Assembly: GCA_002900995.3 (NCBI GenBank)
Contig: CM035315.1
Location: 1-64,000, forward strand
Reading direction: 5' to 3'
DNA from: Ganoderma boninense
Lineage: Eukaryota; Basidiomycota; Agaricomycetes; Polyporales; Polyporaceae
DNA: 64,000 nucleotides
Shown here: positions 37,433 through 47,062 of the stretch, one piece after another
How positions within the stretch are numbered: position 1 is the first letter of the stretch
How the letters are laid out: each line of letters starts with the position of its first letter
Translations under genes and position numbers: made by a program
The notes under the pieces: generated by a model
Told to the model about the DNA's origin: nothing
The model's database searches: none
Seen by the model: the letters and a program-made list of their open reading frames with translations, nothing else

Positions 37433-37953
37433 CATCAGTAATTTATTGAAAATCTGACGGGGTCTGAAATGTCTGATTCAGACATTTCAGACCCTGTCAG
37501 ACGCCTTTCAGACGATTTCAGACGCGTCAGACAGTCAGACGCCAGACATCCAAAACCCTCCGTCAGACATTTTGGAAAACGGCACTTACATTGCAGCGGC
37601 CGCTCAAAGGATCCCTGCTACAGTACCAACACACAATCGCCCATACCTTCGATAGCCCCTTGATGACGAAAGAGGCGTACAGGCGTCACCATTGCTGGAA
37701 ACAACGGCGGACGCTGTTGGCGACGGCGCCGGCCTTTAGGTGAGTCCTCAGGTCGATCCCGGCTGCGCGTCGTTCTCGCGAGCTCCTAGAGCGTTTTAAT
37801 GGGCAATTTAATGTGATTGGCATTGAAATTATAGCCTCGCGGAGGATACATGGCTGGCAGTAGACCGAGAGAGTGTCGTGGTCGGGTATTGAGCAGATAA
37901 GCGCTTGGGCGTCAGACATTTCAGACTTTCAGATTTGCGGGGAATTACTGATG
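37433..37953. mobile_element. 521-bp non-autonomous DNA transposon (MITE)
   Basis: The ends are inverted: left CATCAGTAATT, right AATTACTGATG, with weaker matching continuing for about 45 bp (TCTGAAATGTCTGA on both sides). Flanking bases GATGAAC appear on both sides, so the target duplication is at least AA and up to 7 bp; the palindromic ends make its size ambiguous. Both subterminal regions are dense in TCTGA/TCAGA words, as expected for transposase-binding arrays of hAT- or CACTA-like elements. No transposase is encoded. Superfamily unassigned. Confidence 0.85.
37453..37501. repeat. 49-bp subterminal palindrome of the MITE
   Basis: Centred on T37477 with 24-bp arms and a single G/T mismatch; the core arms read GTCTGAAATGTCTGA. 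It lies 20 bp inside the left terminus and would form a long cruciform or RNA hairpin. Confidence 0.85.
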
Positions 37954-39264
37954 AACTCGAGTTCCTCTACTTCTATCCTGGCCAAATGGCTGCGGACGAC
38001 ATGCCTGGGTCCCCCGGCTTCTTCCGCAACCACGCACAGTACCCCGCCGTGCGTTCACTGTCCGTCGGGCGGCTGGTGGGTCCGCCGCTGCTCGCTCGCC
38101 TCCAACACCTCTTCCCCGCACTAGACCGCACGCTGGCCGTTGGCATAGCCCAAGGCACGATGCACACTCATGCACAGGTGTACGAGGATGTCCGCGCAGC
38201 GAACCGACGCGCACAGAACGAATCACCATCGGGCGCGTGGAAAAAGCTCGACCGGCTCGTCTGTCCCGCGTCGGTGCTGTACATCCTCGCTTTGCGCTGC
38301 CCGATCCACCATATCATGCTCGACCTCGACCTCGGCGAACCCGGGGTCGAAGAGCCCCTCCGGTACGCCGCACAGGCCCTGCGCGAGAACCCCGCCCCGC
38401 GCCTGAAGCTCACGCTCAAGTACCGAAGGGGCATGTTCGACGGCCTCTTCACAGCCGAGCTGGCTGCGCCCCTGAGCCACCTCACGCTCTGCGTGGTGTA
38501 CAGCAACGGCAACGGCGACCGCCCGAGGACCGAGGACGACGCAGCCGACGTCCGCAAGCTGCTATGGAGCGACCTCCTGGTGTGTGCCGCCATTCTTCAT
38601 CTCCCATATCCCTCCGGCCACGACCCCGGATGCCGGTACTCACTGCGGCCCTGCACAGAGCACCGTGGTTTCCTCCCTCGAGCCCCTCCTCAACGTGACC
38701 CACCTCCGCGTCGTCGTCCACAGCAACGTCTTCAAGCGCACGCGCGCCGAGTCGGCTGAGGCCCGAAGCCATCCGTACTCAGAGAGGTTCGTAGACGCCG
38801 TGCGCGCGCCCGCGTTCGACTTCGACGCCGCCGCCGCGGCGCTCGCCCGCGCGCTCCCGTCCGCGCAGTACGTCTTCCTCACGACCTGCGGGCACTTCGT
38901 CTGCTGCGAGCAGTACGTGTGGGGTCCCTGGCACTCGTACGAGCAGTGGGACGCCAGTCGGGCGTGGCGAGTCGCCGATGCCCCTGACCAGCCTGAGCCT
39001 GGCATGGGTGGTGTGATGACAGACGGCGGGGTGGAACTTGATGGAAACCCCGTTAGTACTGGTATTGCCACCGGTAGAAAGCTTGTGGAGCTGCATAGCG
39101 ATGTCGCGGACACGATCATCAGGAACGAGGAGCTTGTGCTCTCGGAGGCGGACGAGGTTAGTACGAGTGTTTTCTCTATTCGTGTACATATGTTTGATGA
39201 TGCTTGCGAAACGACGCTGACTACGGTGTCTGGTTCTTGCGACCAGCATTTCCTCGATCGCTGA

Positions 39265-40154
39265 CGACGGACTTTTCGCATCGTAAAAACGTCGAGGAAG
39301 GCCAGGCGTCCTTGTTTTCCAGCAATGTGAGTTTGAGCTATCTATCACTGGGACGGCACTAAGGCGAAGATTACAAACGGCAGCTTTCACTTTCCGAGGC
39401 GCGAGTTTAAGTACCAAGCATCCTCAAGCACACAACCCGAGCATCACGGACATCCGCCCCACAAATGTCACTTGCTAAGGACCAGAGATCTGCGTGAGGA
39501 GGACTCCCTAGCCGTCTCAAATCGGACATGCAAAGAATCACCCCCAGGTCGTCCGTTAGGATAACCCTGGATATTATTGTATACGCAAACGAACGTTGGA
39601 TACGCAGTGGATCGTGTCCTGACAGCCAAACGTGAGAAGACATCGATGTCGTGGACTCGGTAGTCATGATCAGATGAGTTGGAACGGGAACGTGCAGTTG
39701 CAGTCAGAGGAGGTATGGACGTGGACGTGGGCATGTACGGTGCGGGAGGTGCTTCAGAACGAGACTGTATGTAGATGGAGACGAGACATGAACGCGGGAC
39801 GTGTGGAATGAGATCTGCGGAGCCAATGGAGAGATGCGGTCAAGATGGGACTGAACGGAATAAGTACGCGCTGAGACATTTGGGACGGAGAGACGGGGGG
39901 CTAGATGTGATCGTGAGATTGGCGGGTATGTACAATACTTGTTTGCTGACGACGACGGAGAGGAAGACGGGGACGAAACGGCCACGGGAGCAAAGTCCGA
40001 TGAGGACGACCTGATGTCGCCCGCACCCTGCGCTTGAGAGTTCATGCATGGAGCAGACTGTTCTATCCACAGACACCGACGGGAAGACAAGGGCAGCACT
40101 CGCGGCCTACGCCGCAGGCGCGTGCCCTCCGAAACAGCAGTCGAGGGGGGTCGA
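39265..40154. other. Convergent intergenic region
   Basis: About 890 bp between cluster member 4 and the kinase 3' end. Open frames here are 3'-flank shadows; no gene or repeat was recognised. Confidence 0.5.
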
Positions 40155-43100
40155 TTACCGGAGGGCGATCTTCGAGTTGCGCGACGCGACCGACCTTGCC
40201 GGGGCGGGCGCGGGGACTGCTTCAGGCATCCCCAAATTCTCCGTGTCGCCCACCTCGCTCGGCGCGGCGCGGCCCTGGCTCGCGTTGCGGATGGACACGA
40301 GGACCTCCTTGCAGTATTTGAGCTTATCAACAAGGCGCTGGTTGAACTTCGCCTCGTCGGGGTCCGCGGCGGGCGGGCGGAGCGCGCGTGCCATGACCTC
40401 GGCGAGGGACTGGCGGGTGAGGGTGTAGTTCTTGTCGATGTGGGTGACGAGGAGGCCCTGGGACGAGAGGATGACCTTGGAGTGGTCGTAGAAGTTGAAC
40501 TGGAGGACGTCGTGCGACATCTTGAAGACGATGACGTGCTTCATGCGGAGGTACTTCTGCACGAAGTCCATGCCCTTGGTGCGCTCCTGGTCCTCGTACG
40601 TGTACTCGTAGTCGCCATACAGGCGGTCCATGATGTACCGCTCGAAGTGCTTCAGGAGGTACACCTTGTTCTTCAGGTCCTCGGGGTACTCCGAGACCGT
40701 GTAGTTCTTGCGCACGTACACCGCGCCCTGCCGGCGCGACGAGATGTAGTCGAAGTGTCTGCAGCGCAATTCGTCAGCCAGTAATCTCATACCACTACCG
40801 AGACGAGGATAGACGTACTGCTTGTCAGCCGACAACACGACCGTCGAGCTGTCGTTGAAGTGCACGCCGACCGAGCCATCCGTGAGCGCGTACCCCATCC
40901 CGTACTTGTTGCAGTAGTCCACCCAAGAGACGATGAACACCCTCGGGTCCTCGAGGTCCACGTCCTCCCTCGGGTCCCTGAACAGCTTCCCCTGCGCCTT
41001 CGCCTCAAACGCCTTGGTCAGCGTCTGCGCCGCCGCGTCGAACCCGTTCACCTTCAGCGGCAGCCCCGAGCCCACCGGGCCCGGCATCTCCTCGCGCAAG
41101 TTCACCGCCTCCTCGCGGTTGCGCTCGCGCTCCTCGCGCGCCCTCTCCTTCTCCTTCGCCCTCTCCCTCATCAGCCGCGCCGCGTCCCTCGTCCGCACCG
41201 GGGGCACGTTCTCCCTATCCCTCTCCCTCTCCCTCTCTCCGTCCATCCCCATCCCATCCTGCTCCTCGCCCCCATCGAACACCGACCCAGGCGCGCTCCC
41301 AGGCACAGGCACCATCTGCGCAACAATGCGTGCCTTCTGGCTCTCCAGCTCCTTCTTCCGCAGCTCCTCCACCCGTGCCCCATACTCGTCCTCCACCTGC
41401 GCGGGCCCCATCCCCGCCGCCTCCTCCACGATCTCGTGCAGTCCCCGCCCCATCGCAGCAGCAGCCTTGCCGCCGCGCCCGGGCGACTTCAGCCCCCCGC
41501 CGGTGCTAGACGACGCCTCCTTGGCCGCCTGGAGCTTGCGCAGGAGCGGCTGCTCGCCGCCGCGCGAGGCCCCGCTGGCGTTGGCGTTGGCGTTCTGCGC
41601 CTGGGGCGCGACGATGAGCGGCTGGCGCGCGGAGCTCAGGAGCGCCGAGATCGGGCTGCCCGGCTGGATCGCCTTGAGGAACTCCTTCTCCTGCTGCGCG
41701 AGGCTCGCGGTCGGCCCGCGTGCGGGTCTCCCGGCCACGCCGCTGATGCCACCGCCGCTCGAGGGCGCGATGGACGTCGCCTGGTCGTCGTCGAGGAGCG
41801 CGGCGCGGCGGAGGCGCGCGAGGTTCGCGGCGGACATGTGGCGCGAGATGTGGCGGAAGTCCGGGGGCGCGTCGTGCGCGGACGTCGGGATGTAGCCCGG
41901 GACGGTGCCCGCGCTGAACCAGGCGTGCGCGACGATGTCGTGCAGCGTGGGGCGCTGCGCGGGGTCCGGCGTGAGGATCGCCTGGATGAGCTCCTGCACT
42001 GGCTTCGAGACCTCGCGGTCCGCGGGGAACTCGTACTCATTGTCGCGGATGCGCCTGTTGGAGATGCGCGTGAATACGGGTGGGGTACGGGGTAGTGGAG
42101 GCCCGAAGAGGGGAAGACGGGAGGGAGGGAGACTCACTTGTAGATGGTCTTGACGTCCTTGGTCTGGAAGGGCGGGCGGCCGACGACGAGGGTGTAGAGG
42201 ATGACGCCGATGGACCAGGTGTCGACCTCGAAGCTGTGGCCGTTGGCCTGGTCGAAGAGGACCTCGGGGGCGATGTAGTTGGGCGTGCCGCAGATGGTCT
42301 TCTTGCGCTCGCCGGGGATCTCGATGAGCGCGGCGAGGCCGAAGTCGCCGACCTTGACGTTCATGTTCTTGTCGAGGAAGATGTTGCCGAGCTTGAGGTC
42401 GCGGTGGATGACCTGGTGGGTGTGCATGTACTGGCACGCGCCGATGAGCTGGACCATGAAGAAGCGAGCCTCGGGCTCTGTGAAGCGGCGGCGGCGACGG
42501 AGCATGTCCATGAGGGAGCCGTTGTGGCAGAGCTCGAGGGTCATGTAGACGTTGTCTTCGTCCTCGAAGCAGTCTTGGAAGCGGACGATGTTGGGGTGCT
42601 CGAGCGACTTGTGGATCTTGATTTCTGCGTAAAGCTACAGCGTAGTTCCTAGTTATCATCTGCAGGAGTGGCAAGAGGGGGAAGCGTACTTTGGTTTTGG
42701 CCTTCTTACTTTTGAGAGAACATTTGGTGACTACCTTACATGCGGCCCTGTGACCGCGGGCGTCTTGAACTTCATATACACGGGCAAATCCTCCCTGAAC
42801 GCGGGTAAGCGGGACGTTACAAAGGTTGAAAATCAAAGGATTCATCCAATGGAAAGAAAAATGGAGAAGCATTGCAAACAAGGCAAGGCCAAGTGACCTC
42901 AGTGGTTGAGTTATTCGGCTATGTCAACCGAGGTCTTGAACGCGAAACGTATGCGCCGGATTCGAGGACTGCTACCACGACCGCGTATTGCAGAGAGAAC
43001 GGGCAGTGTACGCCATTCTGACAGTACGAGCCATGCATCGTTCGCGTGGCGCTCAGACACGACCAAAACCACAAGGAGCAAATGAACGACGGATTACGAA

Positions 43101-43425
43101 GGGTGCCAAGCCAAGAAGACAGAGCTGTGACGGGTGGTTGAAGGGGACATACCTCGCCGAGCATGCCTACACGCATGAACTCGAGGGTGCGGCTCTTGTC
43201 GGTGATGATCTTGGGTGGTGACGGCGGGGTGACCTTGGCATTCTGCCTGGGCAGAGGCGGGGACGCGGGCTGCTTGGGCTGCTCCTGTTGCTTGGGAGGA
43301 GGGGTGCCTGGGGCGGGAGGAGGGGCGTGACGGGGCTGCTGGTTGACGGCGTAGTGGTTGGGGGCAGCGGCGAGGGGGTGTCTGCGAGGAGGGGGGGCCA
43401 TGGAGGAGTAGAGAGGGGCAGACAT
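40155..43425 (-). CDS. plo1: Polo-like kinase
   Basis: Five exons (43425-43153, 42794-42690, 42634-42138, 42054-40819, 40758-40155) give 904 aa. A Pro-rich N-terminus of about 65 residues precedes a Ser/Thr kinase domain: glycine loop [12 protein letters not shown] spanning the exon 1/2 join, lysine in [13 protein letters not shown] with catalytic Asp near 205, DFG near 223, and the polo activation loop [10 protein letters not shown] with Thr near 239. A long charged linker follows. The C-terminus carries two polo boxes ([20 protein letters not shown] and following; [20 protein letters not shown] and following). Polo kinases of the Cdc5/Plo1/PLK1 type drive mitotic entry, spindle assembly, mitotic exit and cytokinesis; polo boxes dock onto pre-phosphorylated partners. 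Intron 4 (60 nt) is in frame, but splicing it restores the conserved [14 protein letters not shown]. The start MSAPLYSS was preferred over upstream in-frame codons lacking an ATG. Confidence 0.95.
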
Positions 43426-43671
43426 CGTGAGGCCTAACACCGTCGATGTCGTGGGGCGGGGTGGGCGGTCTTGAGGGGGAAAGGGGAAAGTCGTCGTTGA
43501 GAGACGAGAAACAAATGAGAGCACTCAGCCGCAACCGCGTGCCTTCAGCGTGTCCGCCCCATTACATAAGCATCCCCACTGGTTCGACTTTCGCGTATCG
43601 CGTCATGTCACCTGACCGTGTTCTAGGAAGCAAACTTTGATTATATGTAATGTGATAGTGTCACCTTGCAA

Positions 43672-43753
43672 GTCCCTATCGATTAGTGGTTAGATCATCA
43701 CGTTGTGGTTTCACAATTCCGTGAAGACGCCGGCTCGAATCCGGCTAGGGACA
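43672..43753 (+). tRNA. trnH: tRNA-His (GTG) with 10-nt intron
   Basis: Acceptor GTCCCTA/TAGGGAC with discriminator A; T8, C9 and D-arm GATT-AGTGGTTA-GATC as in eukaryotic tRNA-His; anticodon stem TCACG/CGTGA; T-arm GCCGG-CTCGAAT-CCGGC. The anticodon loop is TTGTGG+C once TTTCACAATT (43709-43718) is removed, leaving anticodon GTG (43705-43707). The intron sits after position 37, as is standard, and its CACAA can pair with TTGTG. The T-loop begins with C instead of T, a small oddity in the B box. Confidence 0.93.
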
Positions 43754-43776
43754 TGAACGGTGCGAGGAAATCAACC

Positions 43777-43781
43777 TTTTT
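43777..43781 (+). terminator. Pol III terminator
   Basis: TTTTT run 24 nt past the tRNA 3' end. Confidence 0.7.
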
Positions 43782-43992
43782 GCCCTGGGCGGACGCTGGA
43801 CTTCGAGGGCCAGGTTTCCAAGTCAGTATCGCTGCAGAGCATCTAATACTCACAACAGGGTTCTCGGTCGTTTTGAACTGACAGGGCCTCCAAGGTATTC
43901 TCGGTCAAAGTGTAATAGTCTCCGTACATTTGCAGCCAATAGATTCCATGTCCTATTCACGCGCCCCCCACCAAAGCATCACCACCTATCGC

Positions 43993-45018
43993 TCACTTCC
44001 ATACCTGGTACTCCCACCTCGGCCACTCGCACCGCAGGTTCCTCCCCAGCGCCGCGTTCTCCCTACACGCCTCCTTCAGCCTCCCCGTCCACCACCCTAC
44101 CTCGGTCCTTTGGCACCCCGTCGTGTCCACCACGACCAGCTCTCCCACCATCTCCTCCAACGCACGTATATCCGCCTCCGTCGCCGCGTTCTCCGCGTCA
44201 GGCAGCGGGGCGGGGACAACGACGCAGCGCACGGCGCAGCCCATCCGCGCCCGCGCCGCGAGCAGCTCGCAGACAGCTTCGGCGTCCTCGCGCGAGTCCA
44301 CGAACACGCTCAGCGTGTCCAGCGCAGCACACACCACGAGCGCCCCCGCCCCGTCCCCATCCCCTTGCATGGCCACATAATCATGCGCACCGTCTTCAGC
44401 CTCAGAAGGTGATTCGTCTGCATGCGCGAGCGCACGGAGGACCGCAGCGGGGTTCCCGGCGACGACGAGGCGTTCGAGGCGCGGGAGCGCGCGGAGCAGC
44501 CCCATTGCGTTCTCGAACTCGAGCTCGCTCTCCAGGTTCCCAGAGCCAGAGCCCTCCCGGAGCTCCGCACGGATCCACAGCTCCCGCACGGCCGCGGTGA
44601 ATGGGGGTACATTGCGCACATGCGCGACGCGGAGCATCTCGTGGACGACGGCCGCGGCGGGGACGTCGAGCGAGCGGAGCGTGAGGGAGCCGCGGCCATG
44701 CGGGTGCGCGAGCTGCAGCTCGGCATCGATCTCGAAGGCGATGCGGAGCCGCGTCACGTCGGCGCCGCGCGCGGTCACGCCTTCCGCGGGCGTTGACAAT
44801 GATGCTGCCGTCGTCGTCGTCGTTGTCGGGGCGAAGGGGGCGGCGGGCCAGTGGTTGAGGACGGACAGCATGAACTGTGCCATGAGCTCCGCGTCGATGG
44901 TCCTGCCTGGGCCCCAGACATGCGGACCGAGATAGACGTGGCACGACGCGGGGAAGACGAGGCGGGCCATGAACGTGTCGATTACGGGGATGAGCACGGA
45001 CCACCGGGGGCATGACCC
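43993..45018 (-). pseudogene. F-box/LRR-type protein, C-terminal fragment
   Basis: A single open stretch encodes about 335-340 residues (visible from SVLIPVIDTFMARLVFPASC to WPRWEYQVWK). The composition and LRR-like spacing (LTLRSLDVPAAAVVHEMLR, LRALPRLERLVVAGNP) resemble the distal half of long fungal F-box/LRR proteins, where such a VxxFMARLVFPAS segment precedes a series of strand-helix units. No F-box, no start and no upstream exon could be found. The 5' side runs directly into the 87-bp tandem repeats at 45123-45365, which probably replaced the N-terminal half. The reading frame itself is intact, so the loss may be recent. Assignment to this family is from general resemblance only. Confidence 0.5.
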
Positions 45019-45122
45019 GAAGACATCTTTCAGACCACATGACCAGCCATGAGAAAGTAGTCGGACAGATATCCCGCCCGTAAATCACGTCCACTTCGTT
45101 CCAAATGAAGGAAGGCTGGATG

Positions 45123-45365
45123 CCGTCCCTCACATCGCACGTCCGCTGGACATATGCCGACCCCTCGGTTGTACGGCCCACCAGCGTTTACTATTGGGTT
45201 CCACGTATACCGTCCCTCACATCGCACGTCCGCTGGACATATGCCGACCCCTCGGTTGTACGGTCCACCAGCGTTTACTATTGGGTTCCACGTATACCGT
45301 CCCTCACATCGCACGTCCGCTGGACATATGCCGACCCCTCGGTTGTACGGCCCACCAGCGTTTAC
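45123..45365. repeat. 87-bp tandem repeat, 2.8 copies
   Basis: Units start at 45123, 45210 and 45297. They are almost identical, with one C/T difference in CGGYCCACC, and the array ends at 45365 inside the third unit. Because 87 is a multiple of three, every frame shows repeating pseudo-protein; no real coding role is inferred. Confidence 0.95.
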
Positions 45366-47062
45366 TTGTACGATAGGGTTTATTCGTCAGAAAGCACCAT
45401 AAGTACTACTACCATATGTTGTATATTCGAGCCTGAGTCGATGACGGATGTCAGGACAGCGTCTGCGCCGTCCGTCTTGCGAATTCTTCATATTCGTTGA
45501 ACAGTACACAGCGGGACTCAACCGGATTACTTTGAGGGTAGAGATTATAGGGAACATCACCAGAAAAAATTCCTCGCAAGTTGGGGTGACGCACACAATC
45601 ATTGCGATAGCCAAAAATTTCAAAGATCAAGATACAAAAGGGCTAACATGGGAACAAGAGGAGTACGACAGTAATTGCACAAGGGACACATACTCCACCA
45701 CCATCATGCAGATGCTGGGTTGCCGCGCACCAACTTCATTAATCCGCTAGACACCCTGTCCATGCTCCGATGCCTGTGGGGGGGACTGAGGATGTGGTTG
45801 AGGTATGGCCGCGGGCGTGCCCGGGGGAGGTGGTGACTCCGGCGATGCCGCAGCAGCCGGTGAGAAGTGCTGTGCTGTCCAATGGTTCCCTTGAACGAAC
45901 TGTTGGGGGTAAGCCTGCGGGAAACATCAGGAATCCGTCCGGTACTTAATTGGACTTAATTCTACTGAACGCCTTGATGCGACTGAAATCCACTGGTGAC
46001 AGCTTATTCACTGGAATCCTCTTAAAGCCGCTGGGCCTGTCGCTAGCTGTCATCAGCAGTTCGTGATCTTGTCATCAGAAATGCATCGCGCGACGTCAGG
46101 CACCCGACAGACTGTGACAGCCCCACCTCCGATTTGCTCCTCGAAGGCCAGCAAAACCCTGCCCTAAACACCCGCGGCAGTCTCCGCCCCCGTGCGGCGA
46201 AGTCGCCAGCGTCGCATCAGATCCCTCCTTCGACTTCTCTATCATCCCCCTCCCAGTCCCCTCCCCCCGCTCTGTCTTCTTGGACTCCGGCCCTGCAAAC
46301 TCGCGGCACAAATGCCTCCTTCCTCGCCCATGCTGTTGTATGGCCACTATGGTCTGGCTTTCTCCGCTTAGTACTTCCCGAGCTCGCGTCCCACCCGACA
46401 TCAAGGATCGTGGGCTTACAGCCACGGCTTCTACGATAGGGTGAGTACCTCGTCAAAGGTCCAGGTGCGTCGCTCGGTCGGAGGCCCAAAGCGTAGTGTG
46501 TGCTTCGTCCCGCCGCGTCAGCTGGAAAGGCTATTGGTAAGCCCTCAGCTGTCGAGCTTGTTGATATGCTTGAGAGCGCTACGTTGTGGCGAGGCAGGCG
46601 TCCGTGAGTGGATTTTCATTCTGTGGACACCGGTAGTGACTGACTGATCATGGATGGTAGTTGTAGCGCTATGGGACTCTACAACACATAAACCTTTGGA
46701 GAAAGGTATCCTCCGTTCTTGCCTATTTGCAAGGGTCGGTCTAATAGTGTTGCAGACTCCGAGGCGCACCTCAAATGTTCCGTCTGCGGGTACTCGGCTA
46801 CTCGGGATTACGATGGCTGCAGGTGGCACGGATCGGGTCAGATGGGTGTATTGGGGGAGTGCGAGGATGGGCAGGTCGGAAGAGAGTGCTGGGTGAGTAT
46901 ACGCTCGAGTTCGTTTTATCTGTCCCAGTAGCGTATGCGTAGTGGCAGCATAGGCGTAGCGATACCGAATGGATACTCCTTGTCCCCACTGGAATTCACT
47001 TGAGCGATCACTGGGCCAGAAAGTGGACCTAATTATCAAGGGCCTGTCAGATTAACTGGAAT
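45366..47062. other. Intergenic, no complete gene
   Basis: No complete gene was recognised. 45906-45748 on the minus strand reads as a Pro/Ala-rich terminal exon (AYPQQFVQGNHWTAQHFSPA, ending GQGV) behind a CCCGCAG acceptor. It could be a relic of a gene like the one at 47063-50256, but no upstream exon was found. Confidence 0.35.

Larger units (their letters stand above)
36854..39264 (+). pseudogene. F-box-like cluster member 4, split by a MITE
   Basis: Coding parts are 36854-37432, then 37956-38579, 38659-39156 and 39247-39264, with the paralogues' intron positions. The N-terminal half (LNVDVLAIIAEFLTDVEDVL and following) ends at FLPRLVRSLDE. It is cut by a 521-bp insertion and resumes with LEFLYFYPGQ, the continuation expected from members 1 and 3. 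As it stands translation stops nine bases into the insert (TAA at 37439). Without the insert and its duplicated target bases the frame is uninterrupted to the final stop, and both halves lack other stops. The insertion therefore looks recent, or is occasionally removed at DNA or RNA level. Otherwise the gene would encode a protein of about 570 aa. Confidence 0.8.

Noticed and set aside
40860..42652. Long plus-strand open frames (411, 320 and 190 codons)
   Set aside because: Antisense of polo-like kinase exons 3 and 4; GC3 bias creates them.
45105..45500. Repeating peptide in all frames
   Set aside because: Consequence of an 87-bp tandem repeat being a multiple of three; no start, splice or flanking coding support.
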